A stretch of 64,000 bases of DNA from positions 744,001 to 808,000 of the forward strand of contig NC_089194.1 in assembly GCF_947507565.1 (NCBI RefSeq), given 5' to 3'. Numbering within the stretch: the stretch's first letter is position 1; each line of letters opens with the position of its first letter. This DNA comes from Oscarella lobularis (taxonomy: Eukaryota > Porifera > Homoscleromorpha > Homosclerophorida > Oscarellidae). Of this stretch, positions 32,183 through 43,395 are shown in pieces. Position numbers and translations under genes: made by a program. Below the pieces are notes generated by a model. It saw only the letters and a list, made by a program, of their open reading frames with translations. It did no database searches and was not told the origin of the DNA.

Positions 32183-35100
32183 CTATTCGTCTCTCTCCTG
32201 TATAGAAGAACTCTTCATGTTTTCTTCAATGTCGTATTCAGAAGGTACTAAAACATCAATTGACCTCTCGACCTCGGAGAACCGTGGTCGATTTTTGCCG
32301 TCTGGAGCACAGCACTTTTAATGATTTCTGCATAGGTCTCTGCATGGACAGTCATCGGGTATTATTGGTCGATATCCTTCTATGACAGCCGCCTTCAGTT
32401 CGGAAGGAAATCTAAAACCGCTGTCAGAGTGAGGTACTTTCCTTGTCCATATCTCCCACATAACAATTCCGTAACTAGAGAGAAGTTCACGGGCCTACCT
32501 GGAAAACGTCTTATATCTCGTTTACCTGTATACGTCGACAGAGGCTCCATACGGCTTGCGTGATAGCACCTCTGGGGCAAGCCATTGCATCGTGCCAACT
32601 TTCAGAGTCATCGCACTGCGTTGACTATCTATCAGCGGTTCAATATTAATATCTGTTACTGAGGCTCTTCTTCCACGCTGTCCTTGATCCTTTCTACGAG
32701 AAGGCGCTTCTTTCGAAGATTCCACCAGTCGTGCAGAGCCAAAATCAGCAACACAAACAATCCAATCTAAACTGACGAGCAGGTTAGCGCTCACGGTGAA
32801 CCCGAGGAGGCTTCATCTAGTGAAAATAGTTCATTCCTCTTGCTCCATCCAAAGCGAAAGAGAACTTTGTCTCGCTTTCTAAAGTAATTGCGTTGTTGTG
32901 TAGAATAGCAGTCAATGATCCCCTATGCATTAGTTCCATGACGAGAAAAGGTGTTCCATCTCGAAACGTTCCACCTCCGAAAAACATGACGACATTTGGA
33001 TGACGAATCGTTTTCATTACTTCAATTTCTCGTACAAATTCAGCTCGACTGCGCTTTGTGATCTGTATTTGATAGTACTGGAGTTGTTTGATGGCCACTA
33101 CTATTTGTCTGTATGTACTGCGGTGCACCTCCCCGTAGGCTCCTGTGATCTCTGTATCCAATCGTTTGTCAAATTTAATTTCTTCAAATCCTATATTCCA
33201 TACGTTTTCGAAACTTTTTAAATTGGCTTCATTACGCTTCTTGATTTGGTGTAATTTGTAAAGTTTACATGATATACTAGTGACCACGATTAAGAAAATT
33301 GTTCCAACTGAATACAGCGTTGTAATTGCAATTTTGGAACTGACCGTGCAGTAGCCTTCATTGTCTTGATTGTATCCGTCAAAACACGTGCATTTCATAG
33401 TGTTACGAGGTGTCACGCTGCACGTACCCTGTTGGCAAAGCTGGATGCTGTTTTCCGAGCACCTGATGCAGTCTGAAATGGACGTCGATCCGTTGGTCTT
33501 TGTAGTCAAGCCGGAAGGGCATTTGAAACACATTGAGTCTCTGAACGAATACGATCCTGCAGAGCAGTATCCGCAATCGGGATAACCTGTCGAACCGTCC
33601 GGGCAAAATAATAGTGTTATGTAGTACTTATGGTGAGTTTTTCTGCTATAAATATGTGACACTAAGAAAAGTCCGACATTGAATTCATTGTAATTTCTAT
33701 CGGTCTTGTAATAGAGAGAAAGGAGAATGCTGTCCTGACTTTGTAGAAAAGAAAGCCAGTAGCGAGAAGATAATGACAAGTCATCATACGTCCAGTTATA
33801 CAGGTAAACCGAAGTAAATAAGTTGTAATTACCGCAGCAGGAAACAATTGGTGAACGTGCTGGAAACGTGCTATCACAAACGCATGGTTGATTGTTTCTT
33901 GACGGAAGTTTTCTCCAAATCAAGCCGTTTTCAAATGTAATTAAAAATGCACCTGTCTTGTTGCAATGTTCTTCTGGAAGAGATCTCTTGCAACCAAACA
34001 CAATGTGACTGGAAGATGAAGAATGTCGAAACCAGCTTACTGTGTGCTCAAACATCGATGGAAAAGCTCTAGAATTTCGGCTTGGAAAAATTCTTGACCA
34101 CCTCCAAGTTCCTGAAAAGTGCGACTTAATGGTTGCTAGAGCGTGTTGTGCAAATTGCCAAAGGTCATTGAAAACTGTTAGTTTCCCGTTTACGAAACCC
34201 CAAACCACCGTATATGTACACAGCAAGAGACTCAGACCTAAAGTCTAAAGTGAACTGCAATGAGGAAGCGCTGTGATAAAATCTTGATTTAGGTGCATCT
34301 GAATTTGACAATTTCAACTTGTTCCAATTGGTAGGGATGAAGGTATTGCTTAGGTACCAGATTTCTCCGTTTAAGTCATTCTCTGATTCAGGTAGTGCAT
34401 CTAAGTTCAGGCTGCCTTTTACGCCTCCAAAAACAATAAGGTACTCGTAGAACGAGTCTGAAGTCACTTCACTTACTCCCGATAAAGTACAGCGTGAAAA
34501 ATGCCGCAAATTCTGCTTAACAGGATAGAAGACGTCAAATTGCAGATCCGGAAGCACTTTATCGCCTGCGTAGTGCGATAAAAGAACGGTTTCTTCTGAC
34601 TTTAGTTTTGGAAATATTAGAAAACAGTAGTAATCTGCAAAACGCAGCGAAAAAACACTTTTGCTTTTTGAAACGTTACATAAGCTTTGGCTTTGCTTTG
34701 AACTTCACCAACTATTGTTTCCCTCATCGTAAACGTCAAGTTATAAAAATTGCATTTGCTAACAATAATGATGCTGCTTTCAACAGCTGTAAATGGAAAC
34801 GCACTTGAACTGGAGCGTTGTTAGCGCCAAATTGTATTCTTTCTTTTATTGACCAGCCGTCTAAGTGGTACTTGTACTTTGTGCAAGACGCAGTAGAGCA
34901 GATTAGCAATATATTGAGGTGGTTAAAAAAGTGTCCGCGTAGTTTTTCTTCACTGTACGGCACTGAAATCATGCCATCAAGGCTCCACGTCATATTTGAT
35001 GGATGTAAATGCCACACTACTCTTTGTTGACTTGACGTAGTTTTGTTGTTGCAGACAATGTAGAAAATATTATCTTTGAAAGACACTGCGACGTTCTTCT

Positions 35101-35831
35101 CTTGAATCTCAGGCTGGGGCGCCTGATGCGCCAGTAGCATTGACTTCCAACCATCCGTTTAAATGAATTTCCCAGTCATCACCGTGAAGTTTTTCAAAAT
35201 GATACTTTAGTTCCCAAATTCCATTTCTTTTCTTCTTGCCTTCATTTTTTCTACCTAGGACGAAAACTGTTTCGTTGCAAACAGAAGATATGCCTGGCTT
35301 GCTAACTGTTACGTCCTGGTAGACAATCTCTGCAGCTATTAGTTGATGATCTTCGTAGTAGAGAGGAAAATTAGAAGTTAGCAGAGAAACCTTAGATCCG
35401 GTATTGGAATTATGGTAAACAACAAATTTAGAGCATAGCGAAACCAAGAACTGGTTTTCATTATATTTATATTCTGCAAATTCGTTCACGTTGCTGACCC
35501 ATATTCCAAACTTGGAGCTGTACAAAAGTGAGGTGACGTGCGAAAATTCAAGATTTTCCTCCCAGTTTATAATATACAACTCCGTGTTGGGACTATTTTC
35601 AATCCTGAGAGATGTGATGGCAAGTTTAGGCTTATCTGACTCTTCACAGAACGGACGAGCCACAGCTTCGTCAATATCAGCGTAGCGGCCCTCCGGAAAC
35701 AAAGCTTTCGCCACCGATTTCATAGAACACTTTTGAGGGTATTCGATAGACTTAGGAAAGGCGAATGTAAGGTATGGGCAAAACGACACCAAAGAGAGAA
35801 AGGCGAAAAAACGTCGAAGCAGCGATTTCAT
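32183..35831 (-). pseudogene. Kinase B: kelch/Cys-rich/TM receptor kinase, inactivated
   Basis: Minus strand, start ATG 35831 with a signal peptide (MKSLLRRFFAFLSLVSFCPY). Ectodomain of kelch-like blades (WELKYHFEKL, EYLIVFGGVKG, VYIYGGLGF, FNDLWQF), then a Cys-rich module (CPDGSTGYPDCGYCSAGSYS ... CSENSIQLCQQGTC ... CTCFDGYNQDNEGYC), a membrane span (IAITTLYSVGTIFLIVVTSI) and a TKL-type kinase domain (GAYGEVHRSTY, AIKQL, GTMQWLAPE, VMWEIWTRK), ending at 32183. Lesions: frameshifts near 35115, 34745 and in the C-lobe, a TAG at 32817-32819, and an 8-bp deletion at 32790 that removes the Asp-Leu-Lys of the HRDLK catalytic loop, so it reads HRER. It cannot be an active kinase. Paralogue of kinase A. 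Confidence 0.85.
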
Positions 35832-37165
35832 GGTGCAGTCTCTTTGAGGGCCACCTAAAGCAATCTGTGATAGTGAAAGCTCAAAGGTCGCAGGCGGGGG
35901 AACAAATCGACAAAGTTTTGATATGTCCTCGAATGAACGTTTGGGAATTCGATGGTCCTACCGGCTTTCTTATGACAAGGACAGACTTTCCCCGTCCATA
36001 GAGGAGAAGACTAATGTCTTTTTTGGCCTAGATGATGGATATGAGTATCGAATCACGTGATGACAGACAAAAATCTAGGTGAATCTCGTGTAGTCGAAGT
36101 AAACACAAGAGCTTCATTAGCTAGTTTAGAGGACAGCTACAGTAGAGACAAACAGGAGAAATTTCTCCTCTCTTTTAGTTCATTTGATGATGTTTAGGAA
36201 GGTAAGCGAGCAGTCTCGATGCCACCGCTGTAATTATTTCAGCGCTACGTTCCTATCAAGGCTGGCTCACGCCAAGTGAGGTTGGGTGGGCCACTCAACG
36301 CGCGCAAAAAAATTTTATGGCAACGCCCACTCGAGACATCAATTTCCTATGAAACAATGAGCTTCAAAAGCTACGTGACTGAGCTACGGGGCTTAGAAAC
36401 AGCAGCATTTTGACAAAGAGAAATCTTCCCTACGCACGACGGTAAAGCAAGAAAAGAAATAGTAATTATAAATATATTACCATTCGCCAAAAAGTTAGGG
36501 GCCCAAGGGCCCGGCCTTGATAAGGCAAAAATGAAAAATGTGTCTCTCATCCTGAAATCAAATCTAGTCCCTACCTTAACGCCCTCGAACTTACGCTAAG
36601 CTCGTACCGAATTTAATTGCACTACAATACGTTCGAGACGGAGCTATTCGTCGCTAAGTACTAAGTCGACGGTGGCGCGTGTCGTCGCTAAAGAAATAGC
36701 AAAGCGAGTGACGGCTTTTGTCTTTTACACTGAAGGCCTTTCACGCATTCCCTGAGGCGGGTAAAAAGCAACCGAAAACCAGACTTCTTTTCAAGAATTT
36801 ATTCGGGATATCGCAGTTCAGTCGATCGAGTGTGAATCCGCTCCCATCCCAGCAATCTTCGGCGTCCTCGGCGATCGAATACGTTCTCACTCGGATTCTC
36901 TAGCCGTTTACAGCCAAGAAGGTCTAATCCCTACTCGAAGAAGCAAATGACGCTGTTTTCTTCCACCTTCTCAGTGCTTCATCGACGAAGTGCAGCGCAG
37001 TTTTACGAGCTTAGTGCCGTTCATCAAACATCATTGCATGCAGGTAGACCTGTATAGTCAGCCGGGCAATATTAAATTTCTCCGTAGGGACGAACGTACA
37101 CATCGTGACACAGACAATGAACATCAGTAACATCGCTGAATGTATGCTTTGTGAGCAACAATTAA
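35832..37165. other. intergenic, no supported gene
   Basis: Upstream of kinase B and downstream of the kinase A 3' exon. I see only short unrelated open frames (for example 36718-36903) with no domain. It may contain the kinase B promoter near 35832-36200. Confidence 0.4.
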
Positions 37166-37467
37166 CTACAAGACATCCAGAGTTCCTCCTACGTCTCTGT
37201 GTTGTATGGAGCTCTTTATGTTTTCTTCAACTTCGTAGTCGGGAGGAACTAAAAGATCAATTGCCGTCTCGATCTCAGAGAAATTAGGTCGAGCCTTGCT
37301 GTCTGGGGCTCAGCATTTTTTAATGATTTCTGCATAGGCCTCTGGACAGTCGTCAGGTATTTTGGGTCGATATCCTTCTATGACAGCCGCCTTAAGGTCG
37401 GAAGGAAATCTGAAACCGCTGTCAGAATGAGGTATTTTCCTTGTCCAGATCTCCCACATGACAATTC
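37166..37467 (-). pseudogene. Kinase A, 3' exon (C-lobe), displaced by inversion
   Basis: Minus strand. The exon continues kinase A exactly at the codon where Gypsy 2 interrupts it (TACGGAATT | GTCATGTGG, Tyr-Gly-Ile-Val-Met-Trp). It reads VMWEIWTRKIPHSDSGF, VIEGYRPKIPDDCPE, then KARPNFSEIETAIDLL and ends TAG at 37166-37168. An in-frame TGA at 37310-37312 replaces the usual Trp of the CW..D...RP motif (one G-to-A change). It is flanked at 37463-37467 by GAATT, the second copy of the Gypsy 2 target duplication. Confidence 0.85.
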
Positions 37468-37526
37468 TGTGATGTACGGGGTTGGGGTTGATTCCAATAG
37501 ACTGTGACGTAAGCAGCCACGCTACA
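37468..37526 (+). repeat. 5' LTR of Gypsy 2 (59 bp)
   Basis: Starts TGTGATGTACGGGG and ends GCCACGCTACA, same length as the LTR at 21132-21190. Flanked by GAATT on the kinase side and by the primer site on the other, so it is a 5' LTR and not a solo LTR. Confidence 0.9.
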
Positions 37527-37527
37527 T

Positions 37528-37554
37528 TGGCGTAGTCGACACTGGTTTCGAACC
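37528..37554 (+). other. primer binding site, tRNA-Ser type
   Basis: TGGCGTAGTCG follows the 5' LTR by one base and matches the complement of a metazoan tRNA-Ser 3' end. Inferred from known tRNA ends. Confidence 0.55.
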
Positions 37555-37561
37555 TTTTCAG

Positions 37562-37816
37562 ATGGCTTCAGTGGGCAAAATCGGCGTCTTCGAGAGCGAA
37601 AAAGAGGAATGGCGTCATTACATCGAGCGACTGGAATTCTACTTTGAAGCGAACGACGTCAAGGACGACGGCAAGAAGATAGCGATTCTCCTCAGCGTTT
37701 GTGGGCCGGCGGCGTATCGAACAATTCGATCCGCGTCGGCCGCACCGCTCACAACAGCATCTTACCACCAGATCAAAAGGCAGACAGAAGATCACTTGGA
37801 TCCCACGCCGTCTAAG
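37562..37816 (+). pseudogene. Gypsy 2 gag, N-terminal part
   Basis: ATG 37562 opens a Gag N-terminus: IGVFESEKEEWRHYIERLE, FYFEANDV, AILLSVCGPAAY. It stops matching at DPTPSK (37816). In Gypsy elements the next Gag segment is the one that begins, inverted, at 25215 (RHRRQGESIVAYVAKL). About 8-10 residues that are usual between these blocks are missing, so a few tens of bases were lost at the breakpoint. Confidence 0.85.
37812..37816. other. inversion breakpoint (CTAAG microhomology)
   Basis: CTAAG here and its reverse complement CTTAG at 25214-25218 sit at the two ends of the segment that must be inverted to rejoin Gypsy 2 and kinase A. Confidence 0.65.
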
Positions 37817-40800
37817 GCCACTCGCCGATGGCGTTTTCGTTAGCGACATTATAATAACCAAAAAGATAACGCCCAGTAATAGGCAAAACGGTATTATAAA
37901 CAATGGCGCTTTATCAACAAACATTAGAACTAACGTTAATATCAAAGTCGGCTTTTGAATAGACGACTTGAGTTTCTTGGCATCTAAGGAAGGAAAGTTT
38001 GAAACAAACCCTGACAGGAACGATTCGTCTCGCATAGCTACGTCAGTTGATGTGCTAGCAAACACTCCAGGAAACATTTGGTCAAATTCGCCTTCCATAT
38101 TAAAGGTGAACTTTACGGTATCCTTGCAAACCCGAAAATATTCGGTATATTGAGAAGACTGATAGAGTACTTCAGCTAATTCTATAAAAGCTGCAACGAC
38201 GTATTGGTGCTGTCCTTTCACAGAATACAGCATGCCAACGATACGTCGATAGTATGGCACAGCTGCCTAGTCTCCCCTGCAGCACCTAACAGCTATTGCT
38301 AAATTTCTTAGCCGGCTAGCTGTAGTGGCGCAAACAGCAAGTTGTTCTAAACTTATAGTGAAGCTGCGATTGCTTACGGCGATATATTCGTCACAGTAAG
38401 CATCATCGTCTTTTCTTCGTAAAATCAAGCAAAGAGTATCAAGTGGTGCAGTAAGATCGTGTACGTTCTCGCCTTTATACGCTATTTTGTAATCCATTAT
38501 AACACTCCTGGCCACACTTTCGGCTTCGTCGAACCGATTCAAGTCGTAAAGATATCTCGCTAATTTACATTTTGCATATAAATCGCTTGGGCTTTGCTTA
38601 GCGTGCCTTTGTAAAGTTAACATTGCCTTTTCTGTTGTTGCATCGTTTGGTTGATTTGTAGTAAGCCATACATACGTCGAGGCTTTTTTTCTGAGCAAGT
38701 CACCATCATCTTTCAACCCCGTTTTGTCTAAGAAATGCTGATATAATTTGGTTGCTTCAATATAATATTCCATCTCGCTGTATTTTCTAGCCAAGGTATA
38801 CAGAGAGAAAGTTACGTCGCTAACATTTAGCCAGACTGAATTCTTTTGATGACATTGAAAGGCAGAGGAAAGGTTTACGCGCGCATCTTGAATATCGCTA
38901 AGACACAGCATACGCAAAATAGCAACTCGCTTTGTTTTGAGATGATCACACATTTCAAGCAAAGGCATGAAACGCTTTGCAGCCTCTTCAACGTCGTTTT
39001 TCTTTTTTGTTTCATCGCGAAAATCAACTGCAGTATGAATCATGTCGCAAATGACCTTTGGCGGAATTTTCTCCAAACCGAATTCATGTAATATAGAAAC
39101 TATTGACAACGTTGCGTCATCATGCCAGAGAATGAAGCGTTGCCTTGGCAGCCTAATGCGCAACAAATTCTCTGCTTTTAGAGCCAAATTAAATTTTGTC
39201 TAGACAAAGTCTTTGGAATTCAAAGCACCGGAACTATTCATTAGGAGCTCTACGAGATAAATGAAATTGTGCTGATCGGCGTCAAATTTGCTCAAATCCT
39301 GCTTTGACGCTACGTCGTCGTTGTAAGCTATGGCTGCTTTAAGTAATTGCGTAGAAAAATGCCGTACATAGTTGAGCTCAAATTCGAGAACATTCAACTC
39401 CAATATGGCGTCAGCTTCTTGTACATAAGCAGCTATGAGTTTGTGAATTTCAAAACGAGCCCGTCCGTCGTATTCAATCAAACAGCGATTTCTCAGACGG
39501 CTTACTACATTCATCTCCGCATCTGCGGTAGAAATATTAGGCACTCCACCGGCGGCTGTCATGTCAAAAGTGCCAGGAATAAGAGAGTACATAGCTAAGG
39601 CTCGACGTAATGTCTTTGGAAGTCGTTTGTATGCTGATCCAATGCAAGCAGATAGGTGCTCTTTAGCGCTGTAGTCATGGGGACTCAGCGTTCTAATGGG
39701 ATGTTTCTGAAGTTCGTCTGTTAACGTCTGGGGCTCCACTCCGTCTTGCAACAGCGCGCCCATAAGTTTGAGAGCAAGGGGAACGTTTCCGCTGAGGTGC
39801 ACAAGAGATTGAGCGTGCTCTGATGACAATCCGGAAAACATTTGCGTTAGTAGCAGAAACGAGGACTCGTTCTGAAGAGGACTGAGATGAACATTCCTGA
39901 TTTCCTTCTCTGAGCTCTGAAGTCTCAATTGACTAGTAACAAGAATTTTTAGAACAGAGGAAAACCGAACGGTGTCGGAAATCAATTCAAGAAAGGATTC
40001 ACGACTCTTGTCAATAAGGTCATCGCAGTTGTCTAGAATGATAACAGTGTAACTTCTCTGTGCCGCTGTCCAAAATCCCAACTGTTTTGGATCCCATTTA
40101 GATTTCAAAGCTGTTTTTGCATCGACTGCAGTGAAAATTGCAAAATTTGCCGCCTGAACGTCCTCTGTTTGCCTGAGATTGACGTAATGAACCTGAATTC
40201 CTTTTTTCAGTATGGCATGACCAACGGCAAAGCTAAGAGCAGACTTCCCAAAGCCTGGTCCTCAAACTATATTCACAAGGTCGGGCGAGGACGAGGAAAA
40301 ATCAAGAAGTTTCACTAATTCTTCCGTCTCATTTTTTCTTCCCGTGAAGTTAGACACAAGATGAGGGAGCGTCTCTGATGTACGCTCTAAAGGATAATAG
40401 CCAAAAAATCCCATTACGATAATAGAAATGACGACACCGGTGAAAAGAACAAGTAGAATAACCGAAGTTGAGTCTATATATGAGTCTATATATGTAAAGA
40501 AGAACTCGTAAGAATGACAACTAATCACAGTATTCATAACACCTTGTGAATCAGAGTCGGAAAGATTGGGCTGATCTGACTGTGAATTGCCCACTTTTTG
40601 AACAGGAATTTCAGACTGTTTCAATTGTGAAGTTACATTCCGCTCAGGTTGCTTCGATTGTAGATGTAGATTCTTTATAATTAGCTGATTGTTTGTTCCC
40701 ATGAAGGAAATATGCGATTTGCTACTTTTGTACTTCGCAGCTTGAGAGTCATGTGAAGTCGTTTTGACCGGCTGAACAGCCTCAATAGCAGCTGCAACAC

Positions 40801-40846
40801 AATTCCTTTGTTTTCCTAAACATTCACATGTAGAGCATGGACGCAC
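37817..40846 (-). pseudogene. membrane-anchored NB-ARC protein with helical (TPR-like) tail
   Basis: One minus-strand frame of about 1010 codons, interrupted only by TGA 40264-40262, TAG 39202-39200 and TAG 38269-38267, with no frameshift. Order: low-complexity N-terminal region, membrane span (about codons 128-150), NB-ARC with Walker A GPGFGKSAL directly after the TGA, Walker B YTVIILDNCDDL, sensor-like KILVTSQLRLQ, GNVPLALKLMGALL (GLPL-like), an LIEYDGRARFEIHKLIAAYV winged-helix region, then about 450 residues of helical repeats resembling TPRs, and a C-terminal hydrophobic span (LFIIPFCLLLGVIFLVIIM). Such STAND ATPases act as sensors in animal innate immunity; ligand unknown. The natural C-terminus is cut at the inversion point. 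The 5' end is not defined: the listed edge is a GTG, not a confirmed start. Confidence 0.75.
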
Positions 40847-41223
40847 GTGCGACCGGTCGGGGGCGGGTTTAGTGAGTAACAGCTGCTTGTTCTAGATCTA
40901 CTCGATGCTTCTATGGAGCTCAGCATGGCAAGGAAAAGAACTTCGTGCGTGAGCAAAGGGAACGCCTCACTCGGGTAACCCATACTATAGTCTTAGTCCA
41001 TTAGCTATAGCTATATTGCCATCATAGCACCTGAAGCTTTAAACCGTCTTTTTCGTGCCATATTATAGAGTAGCCGCTCTTCCTCGCAGCTTTCTCAGAG
41101 CTCTCTGCAGAGAGCTCTACTGTACAGGAGCTCTTGTGTGGTCGCTAAACGCGCACGCTACCGGAAAGAGGAAATTTTTTTACCACCTGTATTGTATTTG
41201 GCCGTTGGTCAATGAAACGTTAG
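40847..41223. other. upstream flank of the NB-ARC gene
   Basis: Unique sequence between the NB-ARC gene and the satellite block. It may contain 5' exons or the promoter of the NB-ARC gene on the minus strand. I cannot place a splice site or start with confidence. Confidence 0.35.
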
Positions 41224-43395
41224 TCAATAAACAGCGCCGTCAAAAGACGGCGTCTTCAAAAGACGGCGTCGTAAAGAAACTGCGTCGTCAAAAGACGGCG
41301 TCATCTCCCAAAGAGACGGCGTCGTGAAAAGAGGACGTCGTCTCAAAGGACGGCGTCGTCAAAAGACGGCGTCGCTTGCAAAGAGACGGCGTCGTCTCCC
41401 AAAGAAACGGCGTCGTCAAAAGACGGCGTCGTAAAGAGACGACGACGTCAAAAGACGGCGTCGTCAAGAGACGGCGTTGTAAAGAGACGGCGTTGCCAAA
41501 AGACGTCGTCGTCAAAAGACGGCGTCTTCAAAAGACGGCGCCCTCAAAACACGGCTTCGTTTACCAAAGAGACGGCGTCGTCAAAAAACGGCGTCGGCGA
41601 AAGACGGCGTCGTCAAGAGACGGCGTCGTAAAGAGACGGCGTTGTCAAAAGACGGCTTCGTCTCCCAAAGAGACGGCGTCGTCAAGAGACGGCGTTGTCA
41701 AAAGACGGCTTCGTCTCCCAAAGAGACGGCGTCGTCAAAAGACGGCTTTGTCTCCCAAAGAGACTGCGTTGTCACGAGAAGGAATCGTCAAAAGACGGCG
41801 TCGTCAAAGACGGCGCCGCAAAAGAAGGCGTCGTAAAAAGTCTGTGTCCTAAAAAGACGGCTTCGTTAAGAGACGTCGTCGTAAAGAGACGGCGTCGTCA
41901 AAAGACGGCGCCCTCTAAACACGTCGTCGTTTACCAAAGAGACGGCGACGTCAAAAGTTGGCGTCGTCATAAGACGGCGTCGTCAAGAAACGGCGTCGTA
42001 AAGAGACGGCGTTGTCAAAAGACGTCGTCGTCAAAATTCGGCGTCTTCAAAGGACGGCTTCGTCTCCCGAAGAGACGGCGTCGCCAAAAGACGGCGTCTT
42101 CAAAAGACGGCGTCGTAAAGAGACGTCGTTGTCAAGAGACACCGTCGTCAAAAGACGGCGTCGTAAAGAGACGGCGACGTCAAAAGACATCGTCGTCGAA
42201 AGACGGCGTCTTCAAACGACGGCTTCGTCTCCCTAAGAAACGGCGTCGTCAAAAGACGGCGTCGTAAAAAGACGGAGTCGTGAAAAGGCGTCGTCGTCAA
42301 GAAACGGCGTCGTGAAGAGACGGCGTCGTCGAAAGACGGCGTCGTCAAGAGACGGCGTCGTCGAGACGGCGTCGTCAAGAGACGGAGACGTTCTGAAACG
42401 GCGTCGTCATGGGAAAGCGTCGTCACGAAACGGCGTCGACGTCGAGACTGCGTCGTCGAGAGACGGCGTCGAAAAAAGACGACGTTGTCGAGACACGGCG
42501 TCGTCGAGACGTCGTCGTCAAGAGAAGGCGTCGTCCAGAAACGGCGTCGTCTAGAGACAGCGTCGTCGAGACGGCGTCGTCAAGAGACGGCGTTGTCAAG
42601 AGACGGCGTCGTGAGGAGACGTCGTCGTCAAGAGACGGCGTCGTCAAGAGACGGCGTCGTCGAGACGGCGTCGTCGAACCGGCGTCTTCAAGAGACGTCG
42701 TCGTCAGCACACGGCGTAGTCAAGAGACGGCGTCGTCGAGACGGCGTCGCCAAGAGACGGCGTCGTCAAGAGACGGCGTTGTCAAGAGACGGCGTCGTGA
42801 GGAGACGTCGTCGTCAAGAGACGGCGTCGTCGAGACGGCGTCGTCAAGAGACGGCGTCGTCAAGAGACGGCGTCGTCGAGACGGCGTCGTCGAACCGGCG
42901 TCTTCAAGAGACGTCGTCGTCAACACACGGCGTAGTCAAGAGGCGGCGTCGTGAGGAGACGTCTTCGTCAAAAGACGGCGTCGTCGAGAGACGGCCTCGT
43001 CGAGACGGCGTCGTCAAGAGACGGCGTCGTCAAGAGACGGCGTCATCGAAAAGGCGTCGTCAAGAGACGGCGTCGTCGAGACAGCATCGTCAAGAGACGA
43101 CGTCGTCAAAAGACAGCTTTGTCAAGTGGCGTCGACGTCAACAGACGGCGTCGTCAAGTGACGGCGTCGTCCAAAAACGGCGTCGTCAAGAGACGGCATC
43201 GTCGAGAAGGCGCCGTCAAGAGACGGCGTCATCGAGACAACGTCGTCATAAGACGGCGTCGTCAAAAGACGGCGTCGTCGAGACGGCTTCGTTAAGAGAC
43301 GGCGTTGTCGGGAGACGTCGTCGTCAGGAGACGGCGTCGTAAGGAGACGGCGTCGTCAAGAGAGGGCGACGTCGTCCAGAAACGGCGTAGACAAC
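41224..43395 (+). repeat. 16-bp minisatellite, GACGGCGTCGTCAAAA type
   Basis: About 135 imperfect tandem copies of a 16-bp unit. Early copies end CAAAA or AAAGA, later ones CAAGA or drop bases to 9-12 bp. The core GACGGCGTC is a near-palindrome. Long open frames on both strands (KRRRQKTASS-like) come from the repeat and are not genes. Confidence 0.92.

Noticed and set aside
32395-32598. Minus-strand frame near the kinase B 3' end as a separate small gene
   Set aside because: It is the wrong frame across the kinase B intron and C-lobe exon.
37468-37526. Solo LTR from recombination
   Set aside because: It is followed by a primer site and a gag start, and the other flank is the kinase exon with the matching target duplication, so it is the 5' LTR of the split element.
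41376-43342. KRRR/TASS-rich frames suggesting a basic nuclear protein
   Set aside because: They follow the 16-bp minisatellite on both strands and change frame with unit length.
41224-43395. Possible CRISPR-like array because of regular short repeats
   Set aside because: Units are contiguous with no unique spacers of constant length, and the context is a metazoan genome.
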